Of a stretch of 62,057 nt of DNA, positions 17,315-25,527 are shown piece by piece; position 1 is the first letter of the stretch; the number at the start of each line of letters is the position of its first letter. This DNA is from Planctomycetota bacterium (lineage in GTDB: Bacteria > Planctomycetota > UBA1135 > GCA-002686595). Made by a program: the position numbers and the translations under genes. The notes beneath the pieces are model-generated. The model was not told the DNA's origin, did no database searches, and saw only the letters and a program-made list of their open reading frames with translations. Location of the stretch: the NCBI GenBank assembly GCA_023150475.1, contig JAKLKU010000026.1, forward strand, positions 1 to 62,057. Direction: 5' to 3'.

Positions 17315-19330
17315 AAGCACCACGCCTTGGCGGTGATCGCCGCCGCGTTCGTCGGGCTCCCCTCGTTTGGCCAGGACGCGGAACGCGCCGCGCACGTCGA
17401 CTCCGCGGCCGTGCCGCAGCTCTCCTACGAAGTCCGCGACGGCGACTTCGTCCTGCGCCAGTACCAGTTGGGCTGTCTCTCCCAGCTCACGTACCTCGTC
17501 GGCTCCGCCGGCAGGGCCGCCGTGATCGATCCCCAGCGCGACGTCGAGCACTACCTCGTCGACGCACGGGCGCTCGGGCTCACGATCGAGAAAGTCGTGC
17601 TGACGCACACCAACGCCGACTTCGTCGCGGGCCACACCGAGCTCGCGCGGCGCGTGGGCGCCGAGATCCTGATCAGCGAGCGCTCGGGCTCGTCGTTCCC
17701 CCATCACGGGCTCGTCGACGGCGAGCGGGTGAGCCTCGGGAACGCGGACCTCGAGTTCTGGGCGACGCCCGGCCACACGCTCGACTCGATGAGCGTGCTG
17801 ATCCGGCCTCGCGCCGACGGTCCGACGCGCTTCGTCGCCACGGGCGACACGCTGTTCGTCGGCGGCATCGGCCGGCCGGACCTCGTCGGCGGCGAGACCA
17901 CGCCGGTGGTGCTCGCCGGACTCGCGTACGACTCGATCGCGCGTTTGAAGACGCTCGCCGACGACGTTGTCGTGCTGCCTGCGCACGGCGCGGGCTCGCT
18001 CTGCGGCGCGCACCTCTCGCCCGAGACGACCTCGACGATCGGCCGAGAACGGACGGAGAATCCCTACCTCGCCGAGCTCAGCCGCTCGCGTTTCGTCGCC
18101 CGCGTCGTGACGGGTTTGCCGCTCGCGCCGCGTTACTTCGCGCACAACGTCGCGATCAATCGCCGCGGGCCGCCGGTGGTCGACTGGAGCGCGGAACTGC
18201 CGGCGCCGCTCGCGCCGGACGCCGTCGAACGTGAGCTCGCGAACGGCGGGTGGCTCGTCGACGTGCGCGAAGCGCCCGCGTACATGGCGGAACACGTGCG
18301 CGGGGCCGTCAACGTCTCGGTGCGCGGCAGGCTCGACACGTGGACCGGCAGCATCGTGCCGTTCGACGCGCCGATCGTGCTCTGCGGCACGGACGACGAA
18401 GTTCGCGAAGCGACGTTCCGCTTCCGGCGCATCGGCCTCGACGTCGTCAAGGGCTACCTTGCCGGCGGCATCGAAGCCTGGCGCACGGGCGGTCGGCCGA
18501 CGGCGCACGCGAAACGCACGAGCCCGCGCGAGCTCGCGAAGGCGATCGAGCTCGGCCGCGAGCCGATGATCGTCGACGTGCGCACGCCGGCGGAGTACGG
18601 AGAACTGCGCGTCGGCGACTTCGCGAACGTGCCGCTCCACGAGTACGAACACTTCGCGACGTTGCTCGATCGCCACGCCCCGGTGGTCTTCGTCTGCAAC
18701 TCCGCGTACCGCAGCTCGATGGCGATCGGTCTCGCCGAACGGCTGGGTTTCGAAGACGTCGCGAGCCTCGACGGCGGCCTCGACGCGTGGCTCGCCGAGG
18801 GCCTGGCGACTGTCGGCGACGCGCCGGTCTGCGCGAAGCCGGCCGCGACGGGCACCGGCGACCGCGTGTTGCTGCCCGAACCGCTGGAGCCCAAGGCGCT
18901 CGCCGCTCTGCTCGCCGATCAACCGCAGTCCTACGCGGTGCTCGACGTCCGACCGCGCGCCGCGTTCGACGAATATCACGTTCCAGGCGCGCTCCACACT
19001 CCGATCGACGAGCTCGACGTGCGCATCGCCGAGCTCGAGCGCGGTGACGCACGGCGCATCGTGCTCGTCGATCGCGACGGCACGTTGGCGTGGGCGCTCG
19101 CCGGCCGCTTGCTCGCCGCCGACGGGACGCGCGACCTGCGCGTGCTCACGGGAGGCACCGCGCGTTTCTGGCTCGAAGTCGAAGCGAAGGGCGGCGCTCC
19201 GCAGCTCGCGGATCGCGCCCCGACGCTGCATGCGCCGCGGGCAGACGAAGCGCCCGCCGCGGAAGCGAGCGCGCCGAAGCCGCGCGACGCGCAGAAACCC
19301 AAGTCGAAGCCGCGGCCGGCCGGCTGCTAG
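17312..19330 (+). CDS. Exported MBL-fold persulfide dioxygenase fused to three rhodanese-like domains
   Basis: A signal peptide (about residues 1-20) is followed by a metallo-beta-lactamase domain (about 40-260) of the persulfide dioxygenase type: His99 in THTNADFVAGH, His155 in TPGHT, Asp179 in TGDTLFVGGIGRPDL and LPAHG. Three rhodanese repeats follow. The first has Cys358 (LCGTDDE), the second Cys462 (VCNSAYRS), the third lacks Cys (VDRDGT) and is probably inactive. The family oxidises persulfides such as GSSH to sulfite and moves sulfane sulfur. A leader for export is unusual, as most relatives are cytosolic. The second His of the HxHxD motif is Asn101. The protein ends in a Lys/Pro-rich tail. 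First gene of a five-gene operon. Confidence 0.8.
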   Translation: MKHHALAVIAAAFVGLPSFGQDAERAAHVDSAAVPQLSYEVRDGDFVLRQYQLGCLSQLTYLVGSAGRAAVIDPQRDVEHYLVDARALGLTIEKVVLTHTNADFVAGHTELARRVGAEILISERSGSSFPHHGLVDGERVSLGNADLEFWATPGHTLDSMSVLIRPRADGPTRFVATGDTLFVGGIGRPDLVGGETTPVVLAGLAYDSIARLKTLADDVVVLPAHGAGSLCGAHLSPETTSTIGRERTENPYLAELSRSRFVARVVTGLPLAPRYFAHNVAINRRGPPVVDWSAELPAPLAPDAVERELANGGWLVDVREAPAYMAEHVRGAVNVSVRGRLDTWTGSIVPFDAPIVLCGTDDEVREATFRFRRIGLDVVKGYLAGGIEAWRTGGRPTAHAKRTSPRELAKAIELGREPMIVDVRTPAEYGELRVGDFANVPLHEYEHFATLLDRHAPVVFVCNSAYRSSMAIGLAERLGFEDVASLDGGLDAWLAEGLATVGDAPVCAKPAATGTGDRVLLPEPLEPKALAALLADQPQSYAVLDVRPRAAFDEYHVPGALHTPIDELDVRIAELERGDARRIVLVDRDGTLAWALAGRLLAADGTRDLRVLTGGTARFWLEVEAKGGAPQLADRAPTLHAPRADEAPAAEASAPKPRDAQKPKSKPRPAGC

Positions 19331-19339
19331 GAGCGCACG

Positions 19340-19858
19340 ATGGAACGCAGAGCTGCACCCTACTGGAATCCCTACCTCGCCGGCGCCGGACTCGGGCTCG
19401 TGCTCGTGTTCGCGTACGTCGTGCTCGGCACCGGACTCGGCGCGTCGGGCGCCGTCGCGCGCACGGCCGCGGTGCTCGCCGACCGAGTCGCACCCGCGGC
19501 GACCGAGCAGAACGCGTACTTCGGTCCCTGGTTCGCCGAAGGCTCGCCGCTTGCCCACTACCTCGTGTTCATGGCGCTCGGCGTGTTCCTCGGCGGCTTC
19601 GGGTCGGCGCTCGCCGCCGGACGCATCGCGCCGGGGATCGAACGAGGAGTCGGAACGAGTCCGATGCTGCGGCTCGCGCTCGCGCTCGGGGGCGGCGTGC
19701 TCGCTGGGTTCGCGAGCCGACTCGCGCAAGGCTGCACGTCGGGCCAAGCGCTCTCCGGAGGCGCGCTGCTGCTCTCCGGTTCGTGGGCCTTCATGTTCGC
19801 GGTGTTCGCCGGCGGCTTCGGAGCCGCATGGTTCGTCCGGAAGGAGTGGCAAGCGTGA
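19340..19858 (+). CDS. YeeE/YedE-type sulfur transport half-protein A
   Basis: Integral membrane protein of 172 residues with about four hydrophobic segments. The conserved AQGCTSGQALSGG segment carries the Cys that in YeeE/YedE proteins relays sulfane sulfur or thiosulfate through the channel. It pairs with the next gene, with which it overlaps by 4 nt; together they make the two halves of a full transporter. A location between a persulfide dioxygenase and a sulfurtransferase supports movement of sulfur compounds across the inner membrane. Confidence 0.82.
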   Translation: MERRAAPYWNPYLAGAGLGLVLVFAYVVLGTGLGASGAVARTAAVLADRVAPAATEQNAYFGPWFAEGSPLAHYLVFMALGVFLGGFGSALAAGRIAPGIERGVGTSPMLRLALALGGGVLAGFASRLAQGCTSGQALSGGALLLSGSWAFMFAVFAGGFGAAWFVRKEWQA

Positions 19859-20433
19859 ACTTCTTCGAACAAGGTGCGTTGGCGACGCCGCAAGCGTTCG
19901 CGTGGGCTCTTGCGATCGGCGCAGCGTTCGGGTTCTGGCTCGAGCGCGCGGGCTTCGGCTCGAGCCGCAAGCTGACCTCGATCTTCTACTTGAAGGACTT
20001 CGCGGTCCTGCAAGTCATGTTCACCGGGATCGTCACGGCGCTCGTCGTGCTGCACGGGCTCGGACTCGCCGGACTCGTCGACGTCACGCACCTCTACCGC
20101 CTCGAAACCGTGCTCGCGCCGCAGATCGTCGGCGGTTTGGTCTTCGGCGTCGGCTTCGTCGCCGGCGGTTGGTGCCCGGGGACCGCGCTCGTCGGCGTCG
20201 CGTCGGGGAAACTCGATGCGCTGGTCTTCCTCGGCGGCGCCGTCGCGGGCAGCGCGGGTTACGCCTTCCTGCTGCCCCGCTTCTCGAGCTTCACGGAACT
20301 CGGCAGTTGCGGCGTCAGCACGCTGCCCGAAGCGCTCGGCATCGCGCCCACGTGGATCGTGCTCGCGGTCGTCGTGATGGCGGTTGCGGTCTTCCTCTTC
20401 GTCGAACGTTGGCAACGCACGCGCGCGGCGTGA
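19855..20433 (+). CDS. YeeE/YedE-type sulfur transport half-protein B
   Basis: Membrane protein of 192 residues with about five hydrophobic segments. GFWLERAGFGSSRKLTSIFY and GGWCPGTALVGVASG match the second half of YeeE/YedE transporters, and the Cys of GGWCPG is the conserved one. The GTG start overlaps the previous stop (GTGA). It is expected to form a transporter with the preceding protein. Confidence 0.82.
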   Translation: MNFFEQGALATPQAFAWALAIGAAFGFWLERAGFGSSRKLTSIFYLKDFAVLQVMFTGIVTALVVLHGLGLAGLVDVTHLYRLETVLAPQIVGGLVFGVGFVAGGWCPGTALVGVASGKLDALVFLGGAVAGSAGYAFLLPRFSSFTELGSCGVSTLPEALGIAPTWIVLAVVVMAVAVFLFVERWQRTRAA

Positions 20434-20449
20434 ATCCGCGCTACCCACC

Positions 20450-21913
20450 ATGACTCAACTCACTGCACAGATCGTCGCGGTCGGCACGATGGCGTTCGCC
20501 GTCGCGGCCGCGGTCGTGGGCCGAAACGGCGCGGAAGTCTCCGCGGCGGAAGCGAGCCCCGTGGACCTCGCGTGGATGGAGACGGTCGAGAGCGGCGGCG
20601 ACCACTGCACCACGGCGGAGCTCGCCGAACGGCTGCTCGCGCGACCGGAGTCGCTCTTCTTGGTCGACGTGCGGCCGCCGGAGGAATTCGCGGAGCTGCA
20701 TCTGCCGGGCGCCGTCAACTTGTCGATCCCGGAGTTGCTCGGCGAACGTGGCCGCGGCTTACTCGAAGGCGCGCGCGAGCGGCTCGTGGTCGTCTACTCG
20801 AACGGCATGACGCACCCTGGCCAGGCGTGGGTCGAGCTCGCGCGCGCGGGCTTCGACAACGTGCGGCTGCTCGAGGACGGACTCGACGGATTCCTCGCGA
20901 ACGAACTCTCGCCGGCGTCGCTCGCGCTGGGCGCGGGCTCGGGCTCGCCCGCGGCGCGCGCCGCGCTGCGCGCGCTCGTGTTCGGCGAAGCGTCGCCGCA
21001 AGCGCCGGCCGCGACTCCCACCGCGGAACCCGCGAAGCCCAAACACGCCGTGCTCGCGAGCGATCCGGAGGAACTCGCGCGACCCACGATCGTCTCGACC
21101 AAGTGGGTCGCGACGCACGCGGCGAGACTCGTGCTGCTCGACACGCGCGAAAAGCCGGAGAGCTTCGCGGAAGGGCATCTGCCTGGCGCGCGCCACGCGC
21201 CGGTCGCGAGCCTGCGCACGACGCGCGACGGCGTGCCGGACGAGCTGCTGCTCGCACCGGAACTCGCTCGACGTTTCGGCGAGCTCGGCATCGGCGCCGA
21301 GACGCCGGTGATCGTGTACGCCGACGAGAAGCTGCAAGACGCGACGCAAGTGCTGCTCGCGCTCGTCGCTCTCGGCCACGAACGGATCGCCGTGATGGAG
21401 GGCGGCTTGTCCGCGTGGAAAGCGGAAGGTCGACCGCTCACGACGGACGTCGCGGCCGTGACGACGGCGAAGTACGTGCCGCGTCTCGAACGTTCGCCGT
21501 TCGCCGTGGAACTCGCGCACGTCGCCGACGCGAGCCGCACCGGTTCCGCGACGATCCTCGACGTGCGGCCCGCCGACGCGTTCCGCGGCGAGAAAGTCAC
21601 CGAAGCGCGAGGCGGGCACATCCCGGGCTCGTGCAACCGGCCCTACACCGAGGACGTGGTCACCGACGCCGGCACGTGGTGGAAGCCGCGCGACGAACTC
21701 GAACGCGAGTACGCGAAACTCGGCCTCTCCAAAGACGCCGAGATCATCCTGACGTGCCGCACCGGCCACCAAGCGAGCCTCAATTGGTTCACGCTGCGCT
21801 ACGTGCTCGGGTACACGAACGTGCGCTGGTACGACGGCTCGTTCAAGGAATGGGCGGCGCGCTCGGAGCTCGCCGTCGAGTCCGACGAAGGCGCGGAAAC
21901 GAAGGAGCACTGA
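20450..21913 (+). CDS. Exported triple-rhodanese sulfurtransferase
   Basis: An N-terminal hydrophobic segment acts as signal or anchor. Three rhodanese folds follow at about residues 55-160, 225-335 and 345-470. Only the last has an active-site Cys (Cys436 in LTCRTGHQAS); the first has Ser (VYSNGM) and the second Asp (YADEKL) at that place. The last two together resemble a SseA-type thiosulfate/mercaptopyruvate sulfurtransferase; the N-terminal domain is an extra copy. It follows the YeeE/YedE pair by 16 bp and presumably accepts sulfane sulfur in the cell envelope. Confidence 0.8.
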   Translation: MTQLTAQIVAVGTMAFAVAAAVVGRNGAEVSAAEASPVDLAWMETVESGGDHCTTAELAERLLARPESLFLVDVRPPEEFAELHLPGAVNLSIPELLGERGRGLLEGARERLVVVYSNGMTHPGQAWVELARAGFDNVRLLEDGLDGFLANELSPASLALGAGSGSPAARAALRALVFGEASPQAPAATPTAEPAKPKHAVLASDPEELARPTIVSTKWVATHAARLVLLDTREKPESFAEGHLPGARHAPVASLRTTRDGVPDELLLAPELARRFGELGIGAETPVIVYADEKLQDATQVLLALVALGHERIAVMEGGLSAWKAEGRPLTTDVAAVTTAKYVPRLERSPFAVELAHVADASRTGSATILDVRPADAFRGEKVTEARGGHIPGSCNRPYTEDVVTDAGTWWKPRDELEREYAKLGLSKDAEIILTCRTGHQASLNWFTLRYVLGYTNVRWYDGSFKEWAARSELAVESDEGAETKEH

Positions 21914-21922
21914 GGTCGTTCC

Positions 21923-22258
21923 ATGGCGAAGACGATGAACTCGGCGTTGATCGACGCCGTCGCGGAGCAGTTCAAGGCGCTTGCGGAGCCGGCGAGGTTG
22001 CGGCTGCTCAACCGACTGATGGAAGGCCAAGCGACCGTCAACGAGCTCGCCGCCGCCGGCGAGATGAGCCAAGCGAACGCGAGCAAACACCTCGCGCTGC
22101 TCGCGCAGGCCGGCCTCGTCGAACGCACGCGCGTCGGCACCAACACGATCTACTCGCTCGGCGACGAGCGGCTCCGTGAGCTCTGCGATTTGATGTGCGC
22201 CCGTGCGTTGGAGCGGGCGCAGACGAATCTCGCCGCGATGAAACGCCGCGCGCGCTGA
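21923..22258 (+). CDS. ArsR-family winged-helix repressor
   Basis: A 111-residue ArsR-type protein: ALAEPARLRLLNRL in the first helices and recognition helix SQANASKHLALLAQAGLV. Its only cysteines are Cys88 and Cys92 in LCDLMC of the last helix. Persulfide sensors such as BigR and SqrR use one Cys in the alpha-3 region and one in the last helix; the alpha-3 Cys is missing here, so sensing, if thiol-based, must differ. Last gene of the sulfur operon and a likely regulator of it through the inverted repeat at the operon start. Confidence 0.85.
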   Translation: MAKTMNSALIDAVAEQFKALAEPARLRLLNRLMEGQATVNELAAAGEMSQANASKHLALLAQAGLVERTRVGTNTIYSLGDERLRELCDLMCARALERAQTNLAAMKRRAR

Positions 22259-22300
22259 CGGGGGCACCGTCCGCGCGCGCGGATCTCGCGGCAGCGAGGT

Positions 22301-24067
22301 TCAGGCGAGCTCGAGCGAACGCGTCGAGCGCAGGCGCGCGAGCAGCTCGCGGAACGCGTCGAACGACATCACTTCTTGCTCGCGCGTGCCGCGCCGGCGC
22401 ACGGCGACCGCGCGTTCGGCGACTTCGCGATCGCCGGCGATCAACATGAACGGGATCTGGAGCTTCTGGGCCTCCTTGATCTTGTTGTTCATGTGGCCGG
22501 GATCGTCCATGCACGTCACGCGGAAGAGTTCGCCCTGGAGCGACTTCGCGAGTTCACGCACGTAGTCGGCGTGCTCCTCGCGGATCGGGATCAGCGCGAC
22601 TTGTTTCGGCGCGCACCAGACCGGGAACTTGCCGCCGAAGTGCTCGATCAAGCCGCCGATGAAGCGCTCGAGCGAGCCCAGGATCGCGCGGTGCACCATG
22701 ATCGGGCGTTTCTGGTGCCCGTCGGAGTCCGTGAACACGATGTCGAAGCGCTCCGGCAGGTTGAAGTCGCACTGCACCGTCGACATCTGCCATTCGCGGC
22801 CGAGAGAGTCCTTGATCTTGAAGTCGATCTTGGGCCCGTAGAACGCGCCGCCGCCTTCGTCGAGCTCGAGCGGCAAGTTGCGTCTCGCCGCGCCCTTCTT
22901 CAGGGCCTCGGTCGCCTTGGCCCAGATCTCCTCCGAGCCGATCGCCTTTTCCGGCCGAGTCGCGAGGTACGCGGTGTAGCTGTACCCGAACGTCTTGAGC
23001 ACGGTGTCGACGAGGTCGATCACGTCCGCGATCTCCGCGTCGAGCTGCTCGGGCGTGCAGAAGATGTGCGCGTCGTCTTGCGTGAAGCCGCGCACGCGCA
23101 TCATCCCGTGCAACACGCCGGAGCGTTCGTAACGGTAGACGGTGCCGAGCTCGGCGAAACGCAGCGGCAAGTCGCGGTAGCTGTGCGCCCGCGTCTTGAA
23201 GATCATCACGTGGCCGGGGCAGTTCATCGGCTTGACGCGATACGGCATCTCGTCGATCTGCATCGGCGCGTACATCATGTCCGCGTAGTTCTGCAGGTGG
23301 CCCGACACTTGGAACACTTGCTCGCGCAGGACGTGCGGCGTGTACACGAAGTCGTAGCCGCGCCGCTGGTGTTCGACGGCGAGGAACTCCTCGAGCGCGC
23401 GACGGACCGCACCGAGGTGCGGGTGCCAGAAGACGAAACCGCCGCCGGCTTCCTGGTGCGTGCTGAAGAGGTCGAGATCGGTGCCGAGCTTGCGGTGATC
23501 GCGCAGCTTGACTTCCTCGAGCCACTTCAAGTGCGCGTCGAGCTCCTCCTGCGTCCAGAACGCGGTGCCGTAGATGCGTTGCAGCATCGGCCGCTTCTCG
23601 TCGCCGCGCCAGTACGAGCCAGCGATCGAGAGCAGCTTGAACGCGAACGCACGGTTGAGGCGATCGACGTGCGGACCTTCGCAGAGGTCCATCCAGTCTC
23701 CGTGGCGATAGAACGTGATCTTCTCGCCCTCGGGGATCAAATCGACGGCTTCGACTTTGAAAGTCTGGCCGAGCTTCGTGAGCCGAGTCTTGGCTTCTTC
23801 GCGCGACACGGACTCGCACACGAGTTCCGGGCTCTTCTGCGCGATCCGGCGCATCTCCTTCTCGATCTTCGCGAGGTCCTTCTCCTCGAGCGGCGTCGGC
23901 AACTCGAAGTCGTAGTAGAACCCGTTCTCGATCGCCGGGCCGAAGCCGAAGCGCACGCCGGGGTAGAGCTTCTCGACCGCGGAAGCCATCAAGTGCGACA
24001 CCGAGTGCCGCAGGGTCGAGAGCGGAAACGGTTCCCCCACCTGGGGAGCCGACGGTTCCTTCTGCAT
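22301..24067 (-). CDS. thrS: Threonine--tRNA ligase lacking the TGS domain
   Basis: Charges tRNA-Thr. The protein begins almost directly with the N2 editing domain (RHSVSHLM and LCEGPHVD, the editing-site His and Cys motifs), followed by the class II catalytic core with zinc ligands in MNCPGH, DDAHIF and VHRAILGS and a C-terminal anticodon-binding domain. At 588 residues it is about 50 shorter than usual because the N-terminal TGS (N1) domain is missing. The in-frame sequence upstream of the chosen ATG has no TGS features. It lies after murB at the end of the dcw region, with a 488-bp leader. Confidence 0.93.
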   Translation of the reverse strand: MQKEPSAPQVGEPFPLSTLRHSVSHLMASAVEKLYPGVRFGFGPAIENGFYYDFELPTPLEEKDLAKIEKEMRRIAQKSPELVCESVSREEAKTRLTKLGQTFKVEAVDLIPEGEKITFYRHGDWMDLCEGPHVDRLNRAFAFKLLSIAGSYWRGDEKRPMLQRIYGTAFWTQEELDAHLKWLEEVKLRDHRKLGTDLDLFSTHQEAGGGFVFWHPHLGAVRRALEEFLAVEHQRRGYDFVYTPHVLREQVFQVSGHLQNYADMMYAPMQIDEMPYRVKPMNCPGHVMIFKTRAHSYRDLPLRFAELGTVYRYERSGVLHGMMRVRGFTQDDAHIFCTPEQLDAEIADVIDLVDTVLKTFGYSYTAYLATRPEKAIGSEEIWAKATEALKKGAARRNLPLELDEGGGAFYGPKIDFKIKDSLGREWQMSTVQCDFNLPERFDIVFTDSDGHQKRPIMVHRAILGSLERFIGGLIEHFGGKFPVWCAPKQVALIPIREEHADYVRELAKSLQGELFRVTCMDDPGHMNNKIKEAQKLQIPFMLIAGDREVAERAVAVRRRGTREQEVMSFDAFRELLARLRSTRSLELA

Positions 24068-24165
24068 GGTGAAGTCAAAGGGCTGGGCGTGTCCCGTCGC
24101 GCCCACCTGGTGCGACGAGCCCTCGGGACGTTCGACCCCGCCCGCCGACCTGGCGAACCGAGGCC

Positions 24166-24191
24166 TCGTCCGGCCCGAGGCACGGACGAGC
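24166..24191 (-). promoter_or_regulatory. Hairpin in the thrS leader
   Basis: Perfect 8-bp arms CTCGTCCG and CGGACGAG around a 10-nt loop, about 100 nt upstream of the thrS start codon. There is no T-run, so it is not a terminator. It could be a leader structure for autoregulation, as ThrRS genes in some bacteria are controlled by leader hairpins; this is only a suggestion. Confidence 0.4.
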
Positions 24192-24220
24192 AAGGCGAAA
24201 AGAATAAGGCCGCCAATCCC

Positions 24221-24239
24221 TGAGACCAGCCTCGTCTCA
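24221..24239. promoter_or_regulatory. Inverted repeat TGAGAC-N7-GTCTCA upstream of thrS
   Basis: Perfect 6-bp arms with a 7-nt loop, just upstream (on the - strand) of the AT-richer stretch near 24200-24211. It may be a protein-binding site or a leader hairpin. No further evidence. Confidence 0.35.
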
Positions 24240-24555
24240 CCCGGGCCTACCGATGGGGGTTATCGGTGGAAGGAAGGTGTGGGGGGAGCAGGGGGCCCGG
24301 AGGCCAAGGCTGGCCGACAGGGACGGCGGCCGCGCGAGGTATCGGTGCGGCCCGCGAGCCACATGAGCGCGAAGTCATCGTACGGAAACGCTTTCCGGGG
24401 CCCGGTCGCGCGGATGGGCCGGACCGAGACGGCGCTCCGCGGGGCGCCATGGGCGCAGCACGGCGAGCGACGCCCCTCCGAGTCGAGCCCTGCGAGGCGC
24501 CTGGCAGTCGAACTCGGCGCCACGGCGTGTCGCCGGTCGACGCGCGCCGCGGACT

Positions 24556-25527
24556 CTAGCGCCAGACCTTCACTTCGGTCTCGAGCGCGATCCCGAAGTG
24601 TTGCGCGACGCGGTCGCGGACGTCCTCGATCAGCGTGAGCACGTCGGCAGCCGTCGCCGCGCCTCGGTTGACGATGAAGTTCGCGTGGAGCTCGCTGACG
24701 ACGGCGTCGCCGCGCGCGAGTCCCTTGCAGCCGGCGTCTTGGATCAACTTGCCCGCGGAGCGTCCGTCGGAGCGCTCCTTCGGCGGGTTCTTGAAGATGC
24801 AGCCCGCCGACCACTCGGTCACCGGTTGGATGCGGCGCTTCTCGAGCAGGTACTCGCGCACTCGCTCCTTCACGCGCACCGGCTCGTCGACGCGGAATGC
24901 GAGCACGGCGCCGAGCACCACCGAACGTTCGAGTCCCCCATTGCGATAACTCGGTCGGCACTCGGCGCGCGGCAGATCGCGCACGCCTCCATCGGGATCG
25001 AGCACGCGCACGAGCTCGACGACGTCCCACATGTCGCCCCACCGACCGCCGGCGTTCATCGCGACGCCGCCGCCGAGGTTGCCCGGCACGCCTGCGAGAC
25101 CTTCGAGGCCGCTCCACCCGAGATCACTCGCCGCGCGCACGATCGCCGGCATCGTCGCGCCGGCCCACGCGACGAAGCGCGGGTTCTCTTCGCGCGACGG
25201 CGGCGCGACGCGGCGGTAATCACTTTCGTCGGCGGCGAGCGCATCGCTCGCACTCGCCGTGACCGGCGCGCGGAAGAGCCGATTCAGCCGCGACGTCGTG
25301 ATCACGGCGCCTTGGAGCTCGCCGTCGTCGATCAGGAGGTTCGCGCCGCCGCCGAGGATGCGCGGCACGATGCCGCGTTCGCGGCACGCCTCGTACGCGG
25401 CCGCGACTTCGGTCGGCGTCGCGGGCTCGAGCAGCCACTCGACGCGGCCGCCGACGCGCATCGTCGTCCTATCGGCGAGATCCGCGTGCGCCAGCGCGGC
25501 GCACGGCCAGTTCGGCTTGGAGCTCAT
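24556..25527 (-). CDS. murB: UDP-N-acetylenolpyruvoylglucosamine reductase (MurB)
   Basis: FAD enzyme that reduces UDP-GlcNAc-enolpyruvate to UDP-MurNAc. The FAD domain has RILGGGANLLI and GLEGLAGVPGNLGGGVAMNAGG. SAGCIFKNP places Cys243 where the E. coli enzyme has the proton-donating Ser, followed by SAGKLIQDAGCKG; this is the Cys-type MurB. The start is supported by GAGGAG 7 nt upstream, which gives a 59-nt overlap with murC. Length (323) is normal. Last murein gene of the dcw cluster. Confidence 0.93.
   Translation of the reverse strand: MSSKPNWPCAALAHADLADRTTMRVGGRVEWLLEPATPTEVAAAYEACRERGIVPRILGGGANLLIDDGELQGAVITTSRLNRLFRAPVTASASDALAADESDYRRVAPPSREENPRFVAWAGATMPAIVRAASDLGWSGLEGLAGVPGNLGGGVAMNAGGRWGDMWDVVELVRVLDPDGGVRDLPRAECRPSYRNGGLERSVVLGAVLAFRVDEPVRVKERVREYLLEKRRIQPVTEWSAGCIFKNPPKERSDGRSAGKLIQDAGCKGLARGDAVVSELHANFIVNRGAATAADVLTLIEDVRDRVAQHFGIALETEVKVWR

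Larger units (their letters stand above)
24068..24555 (-). other. thrS leader/promoter region, no gene seen
   Basis: Between murB and thrS no credible coding frame is found. On the - strand it contains two perfect hairpins (listed separately) flanking the less GC-rich stretch TTATTCTTTT near 24200-24211, where a promoter could lie. The long distance before thrS suggests its own transcript with an untranslated leader. Confidence 0.5.

Noticed and set aside
24068..24555. T-box or tRNA gene upstream of thrS
   Set aside because: No specifier-loop/antiterminator arrangement, no T-box-like conserved segment and no cloverleaf could be recognised by eye.
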